NCBI GenBank assembly: GCA_964007475.1
Contig: OZ023275.1
Span: forward strand, 9,837,829-9,901,828
Source: Hybos culiciformis
Lineage: Eukaryota; Arthropoda; Insecta; Diptera; Hybotidae
Reading direction: 5' to 3'
Length of the DNA: 64,000 nt
Positions 50,043 through 62,082 of this stretch are shown piece after piece; positions within the stretch are counted from its first letter, which is position 1; each line of letters begins with the position of its first letter. The translations under genes were made by a program, and so were the position numbers. Below the pieces are notes generated by a model. The model was given only the letters and a program-made list of their open reading frames with translations, was not told the DNA's origin and searched no databases.

Positions 50043-52257
50043 GTAAGTTTTTTTTTTCAAAATTTTAATTTTTGGTTACAGCTTACAGTGACTATAATGC
50101 TATATTATCAAATGTTGTAAACGCTAAAAGATGAACTTTACATTAATAAATATATGTTATGTACGCGCTTTAAGTAGGAACATTCAAAGAAAAGATTTAG
50201 ACAAAGCTAAAAAAAGAAATGACTCACCAACATTAATATCTCTGGCAATAAAAAATGTAGACGAATTTATTATGACTCCGTACAAAAAATTAAGTTACTT
50301 AAGTATCAATGAAACTAAAATTTAAGATAAGCGCATAAGTACCAAACATAATATTAATTTTTGAAAGATTTTCATCAAGATCGTCAAGATTTTGATTTTA
50401 GTTAAATAAAAAAATAATTTGGATAAACTTTCTCACTTCATTATTGTTAAAGCTTCATTTGTTTATTCTATCTATATAGACTTGAATAATTTAAAATATC
50501 TAAAATTTAAATAAGAAAATGAATGATTGAAGTTAATTAGTTGAAAAAAAAAAAAAATTTTATTTAAAATTATTTCTTAAGCCAAAAATGTTAGAAAAAC
50601 TTTTTATTTATTTATTTTTTTTCCCCTTTAATGGCCAATTATGAAATTAAAGTTTTTTAAAGCATGATTAAATTCATTATACACTAGTTATATAAAATTA
50701 ATTTTATGTTTCTTAATTTTATACATCATTAAAATTTTTACAAAGAAATACAATATTTTTACTATATATACAAACTTGGTTTTTGTTAATATTAAATTTC
50801 CTTAATAACCGTTAAAGTTATTGCTATTTTATCCGATTTAAACAAGATTATGATATATAGTTTCTACTAACACCTTGTCAAATTTTTTTTGCAAATAAAT
50901 GCAATTTCAAAAAATTTGCGTTTTGGTTAACACATTTTTATCCCCCCAAAAAAATATTTCAAATGCAAATAAAAACCTACTTACCTATGTAAATAATATC
51001 ACCTGTATTTGTTTTAGTTAGATAAATATACTTTTAAAACAAACTTAAAGCTAATCTTTAATTATAAAATTGGCATTTTTACATAATATTTAATGTTTAT
51101 TATGCTAATAACATAACATAATAATAAGTATACACACACCATCTGCTTGCTTTATATTGAGAATGAAAAATTACAGCTACCTACATATATTAATAATAAA
51201 TGCATTTTAAAATCGAAATTTGAAGAAGAAATTAGTTTGCCATTAAAATCGTAAAAAATTAATATTAACTGACTAATTATATTAACTTAGTATAATATGA
51301 CATTTTAAGTGTACATAAAAATTTGCATAGTGTAGTATTAAGTAAACTTCTCATATTAAAAGCTTAAATACCATAATAAACTCTTAATTTCTTAATCCAT
51401 CATGATTCAATTTATTTCTAGTATTATTAACAAAAAAAAACTTCGGCTTCAGAATCTTTGGAAATTTTTTTCTAGTCAAATTCATAATAATAATTGCATT
51501 AGCCTCAATCAATTCTACAGGGGGATAATTTTTAATGTCCTAATTTTTAACAATAAATAATAAATTTATTTAAAATTGAAAGTAACTAAACTACTTACAT
51601 CGAAAAATGTATATTTTTTTTGTTTTACTTTCTTTTGCAATTTTTTTTTTTTTTTTTATTCATTTATGTGTGCTTAGGTCGTACATATATGGGAAATATT
51701 CAGTCAAAGCTAGTTATTCAGTACTATTTTTTTTTTTTAACTAAAATTTATTTTAAATTCTGATTCAATGATGATGAAAAAAAAAAAAAAACGAAAAATA
51801 AAACAAGTAACAATAATAAACATGCAAAATATTTTTATACAGAATTTTTTTTTTTTTATTGAAAAAATAAAAATAACAAGAAGCGCAGTCAAAGTAAAAA
51901 TGTTTAATAGAAAGTTGTTGCATAAAGTCTCGACATTTCTAACGGAAGACTTAATAGTCAAAAAATCATGAGAAAAATAATTATAATTTTATTTTTATAT
52001 TTAGTATTTCATTCTCTCATCGTTTTTATTTTTTTTTTTTAATACAATAAATATTTCTGGCCATATTTTCTATATTCCTCTGCCTTTTTGTTTTTTTTAC
52101 CATTTCTTGTATGTATGTTATTAATATTATATAGAAGATACAACAAATCCATTCAAAAACCGAATAGCGAGATAATATAGAAAAATAGTAAAAAAATTGT
52201 AAAAATCTATTTATTTGCTAGACGAAAAGAAAAAAAAAAGAAAAAAATTTTTTGCTA

Positions 52258-52418
52258 ACATGCATAATGTGTATTAAAAATGTAAATTGCACAAAGCGCA
52301 ATGCACTTTCGCAATTGACGGTGCGCGATAGAATTACAACAACACCAACGAGGAAACATAAAAAAAATGTATTTTTATAGATAGTGACGTCACACTTCAT
52401 TATTATGCATCGCATAAT
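52258..52418. promoter_or_regulatory. Regulatory-like block with a perfect CRE and palindromes
   Basis: A compositional island. It carries the CRE palindrome GTGACGTCAC (52384-52393, core TGACGTCA), an ATTATGC-ATC-GCATAAT palindrome (52402-52418), a POU/octamer-like ATGCATAAT (52260), and the C/EBP-like GCGCAATGCACTTTCGCAAT (52296). The density of recognised-looking sites and the mixed composition suggest an enhancer or promoter bound by bZIP and POU/homeodomain factors. No transcript is visible. A minus-strand ORF here has a hydrophobic run but is probably chance. Confidence 0.35.
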
Positions 52419-53774
52419 TTAATGAAATATCTTTTTTTTATATATGTATAATGTATATATATGAGCATTTTACATACTTACATAAGTATTTTTAGAAAAA
52501 CTAAGTTTTTTTAATTTTTATTTATGAGGAAATATCTTTTCGAAATTAATTAGTTTGAAAATGAAATAAACAGGCATGTATGTATGGCAACTATGTGTTT
52601 GTATTTTTGTAGTTAATATTTTTGTTTATTTGTAAGTACTTAATTAAAAAATATGACTTGTGAAGTATCTGATTTAAAAAATTTGAAGAAAGAAAATCCA
52701 TTGAAAGTCTAAAAGGGAAATATTTAGTTTATCAAATTAAAGGTAGTTGTATTTTACTAGTTAGTAAGCCCCATATTATTAACTAAACAATAATTGAAAA
52801 AAAGTTACTCTAAAAACTAAATCGAGTCCTTTTCTCAATATCATTCGCAAATTTATATTTGAGACAACTAGAAACTGACTAGAAAGTGTATAGGTACTCA
52901 ATATACTTACTTAATGTACTTTTTATAGCTATAGATATATAATATATAAAATAACTTTTTTATATATTTAAGATAAAACTTGGTTTTATATATACACACT
53001 TATCTCTATCAATGTTTGGCGAGACAAAAGCTTTCCATTTAATCGTTAAACAACTCTTCCTGAATAAAATTAAACACACTTTTTATCATACTTATTAAGT
53101 ATTTTGTTTTTATAATTATTTTTAATTTAATTAAATGAGTTTTTATTTATATATATAAAAATATAAGTGAAAACATATATACTCGTTTTATAATTTATTT
53201 TAATATTAAAGGCAAAATTAACGTTGAACCAGGAAAAAAAATCGTTTCGTTCGGACATTTATTTTTCAAATATTTAAATAAAATTTTAGATTAATATTTT
53301 ATTTCTACATGTAGAGTAAGGCATTATTGTCTCAGGCTATGGATCATTTAAAACAAAGTTCAATGACATAAATACAATTTCTTTTTTTTATGAGGTTTTT
53401 GTGTTATGAATATCTATCTAATATTTATTTAAAAACATCATAACTCATTTAAAAATTAATTAATAAAATTTTAAATTTTTAATAGAAAACAATTTTTTTT
53501 AATATCTCTTGGAAACAAAATACGTAGATAACAAATTTTTTTTTATATGTTTATTTTAGCTCGATTAAACCTAAAAATAGTACTTACTTATTTCAATTGA
53601 TATTACGAAAGCAATATAACTCTTCCAGGTTGAAATATCTAGACGAGTTACTAAAAGAGGTGAACTTATCTGTATCTGAAACAAGATTGAATAATTTTAC
53701 AATTATATAGAATAAATTCAAATAGCATACTGAGCACCTACCACCTTCTTATTTATTAAAAGAGTGCCTATTTT

Positions 53775-53972
53775 TCATTGCAGGTAGTTAATTAAAACAA
53801 AATTGTTTGCCCCCTTTATTATTAAGAATTTCGGCATCTTTTGAGATCTGGGCTCTAACCCAGGATTTAACTTTAATTCAAGCCTTCGAACTATGTATAA
53901 ACATGGTCTAAATTTTTTATGTTCTCTAATTTCTCTGATCTGTTTTACTTTATTTTTCAAATCAGGAAACAT
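53775..53972 (-). repeat. Possible tRNA-derived SINE remnant
   Basis: The minus strand holds TAGTTCGAAGG, matching the pol III A-box pattern at 10 of 11 positions, and 22 nt later GGTTAGAGCCC, close to a B box. The spacing is short and no A-rich tail or target duplication is seen. It is too divergent to be a tRNA. Confidence 0.15.
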
Positions 53973-56900
53973 TCTTTTATTTGGAACTCTAAGAATTTTT
54001 TTTTAATTTAAATAATAATTAATTGCTAATTTAAATTTTCGAAACATTATTTCCATCTTTAAGCTTTTTTTTCCCTTAATTTACAAAATATAAAATATAA
54101 ATTAGAATATTACGATACGATCAAAAGCTTAAAAAGTGAAAGTGAATTATACAATTTTGTTGAATTATTTAAAAGTTTTCGTCAGCTTTTTTTTTTTTTT
54201 TTAAATAACAATAATAAAAAAAGTAATAGAATAATATTAAAAAAAAGGCAAAGTTCATTGATCTTGGTAAAAAAAAAATATATATTTTAACTGTACATAC
54301 TTCAAATCATAAAACATAAAACATTTTGTTTGTCTTTGCCCTCATTCTGTCAACAGAGATTTTTTTTTGTTTCAACAACAAAAAAAAAAGAGTAATATCC
54401 ATTTTGTGTATTAAAATTTGAAGAATATATTTAAATATAGATTTTATGTTAATATACATACTTTTATGAAAAATAAGATTGATTAAAAATTTTCAATTTA
54501 TTTAAACATAATATTTCTTTAACATTTTTTTTTTTCGAATTCAAGTATAAATTATTTTTGAAATGCCCTAATTATACTATTGACACTTATGACTCTGTGT
54601 GGTATATAATTATCCAAATTATTATAATTAAAGTTACGAATTATATTTCTAATATTTATTGTATTGCTAAATAATGCTAACAGGGTAAAACTAGACATAG
54701 AACATATAACAGAGACTTGAATTTTGAAAATGAAAATAAAAATATCTTTAAAGTTGAACGCAGTTATATAGACTTAACTATAACCTTTATTGAATTTGTT
54801 AACAGAGATAAGAATAAAAAAGAAAAGACAATGATAGCTCAAAGATCATTTATAGCTCAAAGATGATGGTTTTTAATCACATATAAACTTATATATAAAA
54901 AAATGTAGATCAGAACGAACTAGATACTAGAATAGATAATACCTACCCAAATACCAATTTTCATCCAAATCCATTTTAAGCCTCTATTATGAATGAGTGG
55001 ACACGATTTTTTTAGGTTACTACAGTGTATTATAGATGACTATAATTCATGTGTCCACAACGTAATATCTAATTAATAGGGCAATATTCCAATTTTGCTA
55101 AAAACATTAGTTAGTTAATCTACATATATTCTTTGTATAGAAATCTAATATATAATTGTAAAATTAGTAATTCGACAAAAAAAAATCGTTGCACTTTTAA
55201 GAAGAAGACTAAAAATTAATTAGTCTTTAGTAGAATAGAATGCAAATGATTTTGATACAAGTTCTTGGAGTAATTAAATTTTTCTACAAAACTTTTTGCC
55301 TGTTTCCATTAATTATAGATTATTTAAAATTATAACAAATGTTTGAAACTTAATTAATATTATTGTTTTGAAAATAAAAAAACACAATTTAATACGAGTA
55401 TTAATATTTATTTTATTATTTTTTTTTTGTCTTTTTTTTATTTCCAATAAAAATATTACATTTCTAAAACTCATTAAAGTGTGATGTAATTCAAAATATT
55501 TTATAGAAATGTTTTTTTTTTAAGTATTAAGGAAATTCATCAAGTTGGTTTCACCACTTGATGTAATTGTTGGCGCCTAAATTTCTTGCAAAAATAATTC
55601 AACCGCATGCTAAATTGTTTCATTGAACCCAAAGGTATTAATTCCTCATTTCATATTTTTTCATTTTTATGTATTTTATTTTATTTTTAATTTCCAGAAA
55701 TCAAATAAAGAGATTTTTTAGATTGAAAAAAATATTTTTAATTAGTTTTTTTTTAATTAGTTTATGGTTGATTTTAGTCGAATAGCATTCAGAAATGTAT
55801 CTTTTAGTATTAGTTTGATTTAAAAATTTGGAAAATGGAATTCCTTTAATAACCAATCAGGCCATAGATGCCCATAAGATTGTATAGTGAAGTATAAGAA
55901 AACACTTATATGGAGCTAAAAAATTATTTTTAATGCGAATTTAGAATTTACAGAAAGAAATAATGTACAAAATTTACTTCTTAAATCTATTACGTTTTGA
56001 TTGGTTAGATAAGCTTGACATAATTTTCAGGATAATTTTAATTTTGTAGTCGGTGGCTGAATCTCTAGGAAACCAATACTGTTGATGGCCTGTTCACGCT
56101 ATGGAGAAGAATAAGTTTCATACATTAAAATTAAAAAATTTAAGTTAATAAAATTATTGTGTTTTGAATTGTATGCATTTGTTAATAGACAGTTTGTTCA
56201 CCGACTTTCTTAACTTCGTGTTGTGGGGATTTATATCTTTAATATCATATTTCTGCAAAAACAAAACCTGAAAAAAAAAAAAAAACAAATTCCATTCTCG
56301 TGGGTAGATTATTTTTGTAAAATTTTCTTCATGAAAACATAAATTTGATATACATTTTATTTGGCTTTATTGCTGGAAAAATTAACAACAACAAAAATAA
56401 AAAAAAATTTTTCAAGAGCACACACCAAAAATATACTCATCGCATCAAAGATTCTATTTTCAATAGCAAAGTTGAACGAACTTCAATATAAAATTTATTT
56501 ATTTTTATTATTATTTTTTTTTTTTTTTAATTTAATTCTTTTTTAACTGTATTGCTTTATTATTTTTCTTTTACTCTACTGATAAAAAAAAAATTTGTTT
56601 TTATCACAGTATTGTTTTGCGCTGTTTTCTTCTCAAGTTTTTTTTTTTATATATTAATGGCTTGACTGTTGTACAGTATTTTATTATTATTATTATTATT
56701 TTTTTGTTATAATATCGTTAAAAGTTTTTGCTTCCTTTAAATGTGTTTGTTTTTATAGTTTGGGGGGATACGTTTTTCACATTTTTCATTTTTTTTTTTT
56801 TTTGGATAAATATATGTAAAAAAATTTTTTGGAGAAATAATAATAATACCCAAAAAAAGAAAAAATCTAAGTAAAATTTCAGTTTTTGATGAGAAAAAAT

Positions 56901-57861
56901 ATTTTCAGAGGAGTTGGAGATTTTCGTATCGAAAGGGAGCAGTACCACAAAAATAAAATAAAATAAAAATTTTTTAACGTATAGAATAAAAATTTTCCTA
57001 TTAGTTTTTCTGGTTGCCAAGTAACGAGAGTTTTTTGATAAAATGTATGAATTAAAAATTTTGGGGATTCTTTGAAAAAATAAAATATTAGAATTTTTAT
57101 TTTTGTCAAATTTTTTAATTTTCATTCTATAATGATAAAAATTAAATTTTCATTACCATTTCTATTAAATACATAAATTTTAATATTGTTTAACAATTTC
57201 ACTCAAGGTTTCAAATCATAGAATCTCTGCATGGCTAAATAGAATGCCAAAATATTCGCAAACTCGTTCACTTTAACCTTGAATAAAGGATTATATTCAA
57301 CGATTTCATGTTTGGGTGTTATTTTTAGGGATGCTCAACCAGCCAAGAGTATAAATAATTTTTACATAAAATTGATATATTTTAGATTTTATTAAAAGCT
57401 TTAATGGATTCTGAAGAAATTTAGTACGTCGAATATAGATGTCGACTAAAGGAATTTCAAAAATAGTTAGAAAATTGCTATATTTGTATATTTGTAAATG
57501 TGTATAAAAATATATTAAGCCACCGGTTATGACCAAATTATCTTAAAACTAAAGTATCTTAATTTGAAATGTTGATATTTCATTTATGAGATACTTTTCT
57601 ACATTTTTAAATTTGAATTCTAGGAAATTTTTTTTTTTTAAATAAATATGATTGGTTTTCAATTATTCAGATCCAGAGTACGATAAAAACTAAACTTTAA
57701 TAGGAAAAAAATGTATATCCAAGATTTTCAATAGAAATGTGCACATTATGTTAAACCTCTTCAGTTTAAAATTTATTCTTTTTTGTTTAAATTATTTATT
57801 ATAGACTAAAAAGTTTAAAACTTAAACTTATATTGGTGTGGAATTATATAGAAACTTTTAA

Positions 57862-57972
57862 GTTAAAAAAAAAAAAACTGAAATTTTCGACCGTGTACGC
57901 TGGAGCAGCGATAACAGCTCTGAAGAAGCTGTGATAAAAGATAGGGACTATGATAGTATCGTTTTATTGTAG
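57862..57972 (+). pseudogene. Unidentified coding-like fragment
   Basis: A 36-codon open frame reads IFDRVRWSSDNSSEEAVIKD then RDYDSIVLL and a stop at 57970-57972. The acidic/serine composition and less biased base use are unlike the flanks. No splice acceptor precedes it (an A-run does). It could be an exon remnant. I do not recognise it. Confidence 0.15.
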
Positions 57973-60497
57973 ATGTAGTAATAAAACCGAATAAAAGTTA
58001 AAAATTTGTATGCAATAGAGGTGGATATATAAAGTTTTCAGTATTAGTATACATTCAATGATTGGACTCACTCCTTATATGTAAGCACTAAAAATGATTT
58101 TAAGACGGGATAAAGTAAAAGTTTACTATATTTTATTAAAAATCATGCGAGGTATTAAAAAAATATGATTGTTTTTTGATAGTGTAAAACTCTTGTCCCT
58201 AATTTTGCAAAAAAAAAAAAAAATTTTTGTACAATGTTTTCTAAAATCAACTTACTTAAGTTTTCAAATCAGATAAATTTTGAAAATCTAAAATTTTTAT
58301 GGTTATTTTGCTAATGTCCTTGTGAATTTTTTGAAGAGCATAAAATAAGTAACTTCTTTTTTTTTATCTAAATAATTTTAACAAATACATATTAACTAAA
58401 CGCCCTTGTCCTTTACATTCAATTCTCAAGGATAATTTTTGTATTTTAAACAAGGATACGTATACGATATTAAATGTATAAAAATATCTGCGCCATTAAA
58501 TTTTTCCCTATTATTTTTTTTTTTGTTTTTTTTTTTTTTTACATGATTGCGACATTGAATTTTTGTGTATACATTTTAAAAAAGAAAAATATCTATAAAT
58601 ATAAAATTCTTCTCTAACAAAATAAATATAGGGATTTAAAAAAAAAATAAAAAATTATATCCTTGTTTCGCATGTCCTTTTTTATTTGTAGCTCAGCATT
58701 TTACCTTCCCATTGAATTGCCGAAAATATTTTTCTCATCGTACCTACCTCTGTATAACATTTTTATCATATAAGTAAGTAAATGATTTTTTAACATCCTT
58801 TTGTAATCCTGTTGTTGATGTATATTAGTTTTTATTTGTAATAAACAACATAGTTAAGTGTTTTAGTTAAGGATATAAATGTGGAGTGTTGTTTTCTTAG
58901 CTCATTGGAAGTATAGTTCAGAGTTTAAAAGGTAAAAGGCACGAATTAAATATACTTTTGTCTTACTTCTTTTCTTCAAGACAGAAGTAAGTTAAAAGAA
59001 TTAAGAGTAACAGACGGCTTGCGTTTTCCAGCACAAGTTCACGACAAGACTTTGAAGAATGAGGTCTCACTCAAACCAGTTTACTTTAGAATATTCAAAC
59101 TTACAATGTTTTTTTTACTGTTACAAAGCAAATTTGTGAAAAAAATTATATTTAATATCTTTTCATATGAAAACCACGGTTTATCTAATTTTCAATTTAT
59201 ATGTAAATCAATATATTCAATTCAATTTAAATTATTTGCATTAATGATAATAATGTATATTATATATTTTCATTCCTAAAATAAAACAACAAGAACTCTA
59301 ATGTAATTCATAATATATTCTTGAATTGAATTTTCGTTTTAAATAAATAAATTTTGAAAATACTAAAATGTATTTATATAGCTTTTTATTGATAATGGAA
59401 ATTCGCGGTTTCTGCCAGGTGGTTTTTTTTTCCCCCCAGATTTTTATTGTAAAAATTGCCGTTTTGTGGTTGGGATATACCTCGAAATCTTATTTATAGT
59501 TGGAAATGAAAAAGGGGGGGGGACTTTTTTAGTACAGTAAAATAATTCATATAGAAAGTGTGTAGGCGGTTAGGTTTTAATAATTAAATTCTATTTTGAG
59601 ATACATATTTCGATGCAAGTTCAAACTTCAAATTATAAACTTGCAAAATGACAGAATATGAGCCCCAATGCCCCAATCTAACTATATAGCCTGCTAAAGG
59701 AAGAAATTTTGAATTTTTTTGAGTCTGTACATACTCATTGATTTCAAGGATATTTTTAGGACATTCTTTTTTTTAACTTTTTGTTAAAACTAAATTGTAA
59801 CAATTTGAAATTATGTGTAAATTATTTTTTTTGTTTTTTTTTTTTTGCCAAAAATTTATAAATTTTTTTTTTGTTTCCCAAAACATTTGAATTTTATCAG
59901 AATTTTTGAAAGAAATTTAAGAGATACAAGAACTAATACAAATAAATTAAATTAAAGTTTTACTCTCTTCAAAATGAAGAAAAAAATAAAAAAAAATTTT
60001 ATGCTTTATTTTGTTTTTTTTTTTTTTTTTGTATATTTCGTTACCAAAAAAAAAAAGAAAGAAAATCATAAAATTATTACTCAAGGGGTGGAGATGACAA
60101 TGAACTCAAATAACCCTTAATTTTGAGGTCAATGAACGAAACAATTTCGCATGTGTTTGTGTTCATGTGGTTTGTTTTCATTTTTCATTTTTTTTTTTTT
60201 TTTTTTTACAATGACAGCAGAAGGTATAAAATACTACGTACAGGAATTGAATTAAAATTGTATTGGTAAAAGAAGAAAAAATAAAAATAAAAAAGAAGAA
60301 AAATATATTATATATATTTTTTATTATAAGATTTTTATTTAATTTTATTCTTATTAAACAAAAAAAAAAAAAAATCCTTTTTAAATTGTTTGGTTTTTTT
60401 TTTCCTAATTCCATAATTTTTTTTTTATTATTAACTCTTTGTGTATTTACGTCCAAAAAAAATAAATATTTTGTGAAAAAACAAAATTACATATATA

Positions 60498-61415
60498 CAG
60501 GGTATTTCAGTAAAGCGTGACGTAGCTATAGACTCGTGTTCCTTGGTCAATTCTTAGACACAACGCCCATATAAGTTTTTGTCAAAAAAGGCTTTCCCTA
60601 AAGAATGACAGCCGTTCTATTGGCTTTCGACCGGGTGTCATTTAAATTAGTGTGACTTTTTGAATACATACTTACTGGTTGGATGGCTTGTTGAAAATAT
60701 ACTACCGAGACCTTCAAGAAAATGTATTATACTTGTTCGACAGTCTTGTAGTCTACGAGAAAACAAATTTAATTAAAACTCAGTGTATCGCAGAAGATAG
60801 TGGATTCTGCATTCTGCAAAATGCTTCGCGAGACCAAGTTCCGAATATGGGTTGGTGACGAAATTCCTTATGCCAAAATTCTTTATAGAAAATACTTTTT
60901 TCAAAATTCACTATGGACAAAATCCACTGTGGACAAAATTCACTATGTACAAAATTTATTAGGGACAAAATTCTTTAAAAAAACATTTTTAATTAAAAAA
61001 ATTAAAAAAAAAATCGAGAATTTTGTCCCTATTTTTGTTTTAATATAAAATTTATATAAATCAACCTGCAATGCGATACCTACCTATATTTTACGTTGTT
61101 TCTTTATTTTTTCAATTTAGAGTAGGTTAGGTGGGGACCGACTAACTCACCACGTCCTTGTCGTGATCCCCGTGTAACGCAGAGAGTGAATTGAATTTTA
61201 ATAAAAATGTAGACTTTTACAAAAAGAATTTTTTCATATTGAATTTTTATCCATAGCGAATTTTGTCCATAGTGAATTTTAAAATAAAATTATAAATTAT
61301 TTTCGAAAAAGAAGAATTTTGTCCATTTGAATTATGGAATGAGGAATATCGTCACGATCCCATTTACCAAGGAACAGACCCCTGAAGTTACTACATCCTT
61401 TATTGAAACACTCAG
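60498..61415. mobile_element. 918-bp inverted-repeat element with a 16-bp internal array
   Basis: The ends CAGGGTATTTCAGTAAAG and the complement of CTTTATTGAAACACTCAG match with four mismatches. A second matching block, TGTTCCTTGGT (60537) and ACCAAGGAAC (61368), lies at the same depth on both sides. TA flanks both ends (60496-60497 and 61416-61417), as for Tc1/mariner-like insertions. Inside, AAAATTCACTATGGAC repeats with a 16-bp period (60903, 60919, 60935, 60951), and its inverse GTCCATAGTGAATTTT occurs at 61249-61280 and near 61320. No transposase is encoded. A short minus-strand ORF at 60780 is a by-product of the repeats. Confidence 0.75.
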
Positions 61416-61541
61416 TATATTTATTTAATCTCAACGATATGCAACGTAAATTAAAATAATAAAGTCCTGTTTAATGATCTCTTTATTTTTAATTGCTCAA
61501 CCAATACTGAATATTTAGTATTTTCAACTATATATAAAGTG

Positions 61542-62073
61542 GGCTACATGACATAACCGCGAATGTCATAACCGCGAAACTTTTTTGTCATAACCGCGAA
61601 ATAAAAAATTAAAGTGTCATAACCGCGAAAAATGTCTTATATATTTTTTTGTCATAACCGCGAAAAAATATGGCAAAAAATTGAAAAAATTTCGTTTCGC
61701 GGTATAACAAAAATTTTTGTTATAACCGCGAAACATAAAATTTCGATTTTTATCATTTCGCGGTTATAACAAAAAATTTTGTTTTAACCGCGAAATGACA
61801 AAAATCGAATTTTTGTGTTTCGCGGTTATAACAAAAATTTTTGTTATAACCGCGAAACACAAAAAATCAATTTTTATCATTTCGCGGTTATAACAAAATA
61901 TTTGTTATAACCGCGAAAAACTTAACATTTTTTTTGTCATAACCGCGAATAAAATTAGCTTCGCGGTTATAACAAAAATTTTTGTTATAACCGCGAAACT
62001 CATACAAATTGTAGTTTCGCGGTTATGACAAAAAATTTTCGCGGTTATGACATTCCGGTTATGTCAGTTCACC
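61542..62073. mobile_element. Foldback-like element made of TAACCGCG units, 9-bp target duplication
   Basis: TATAAAGTG occurs directly on both sides (61533-61541 and 62074-62082). The ends GGCTACATGACATAACCG and the complement of the right end (GGTGAACTGACATAACCG) pair with four mismatches. The body holds about 19 copies of TAACCGCGAA or its inverse TTCGCGGTTA at irregular 20-45-bp spacing. They run mostly direct in the left third, alternate in the middle, and run mostly inverted at the right edge. No ORF of any use. The 9-bp duplication and inward-repeating ends recall Foldback and Mutator-type elements. CpG-rich units are strikingly unlike the AT-rich background. Shares its terminal motif with the element at 4290-4554. 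Confidence 0.85.
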
Positions 62074-62082
62074 TATAAAGTG

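Larger units (their letters stand above)
50049..60495. other. AT-rich DNA without recognised genes
   Basis: Apart from the regulatory-like block at 52258-52418 and two uncertain fragments (53775-53972, 57862-57972), I see homopolymers, short hairpins (AGTCGGTG at 56049 with CACCGACT at 56200; GTGGACAC at 54998 with GTGTCCAC at 55052) and poly-C/poly-G patches at 59431-59438 and 59513-59521. Short ORFs here are low-complexity. Confidence 0.5.

Noticed and set aside
50131..50325. 64-codon ORF downstream of the candidate donor
   Set aside because: Lys/Asn/Ile/Leu-rich as expected from AT-rich DNA; no recognised domain and no splice logic joining it to other exons.
52218..52415. Minus-strand ORF with a signal-peptide-like hydrophobic run
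   Set aside because: The mature part would be very short and T-run derived, and the same DNA is better explained as a regulatory block.
56718..57125. 135-codon minus-strand ORF
   Set aside because: Mostly Phe/Lys/Ile/Asn runs from A/T homopolymers, with no recognisable motif; length alone is not convincing in such biased DNA.
61542..62073. CRISPR-like appearance of regularly recurring TAACCGCG motifs
   Set aside because: Spacing is irregular, units lie in both orientations, and the context is a eukaryotic genome; terminal repeats and a target duplication point to a transposable element.
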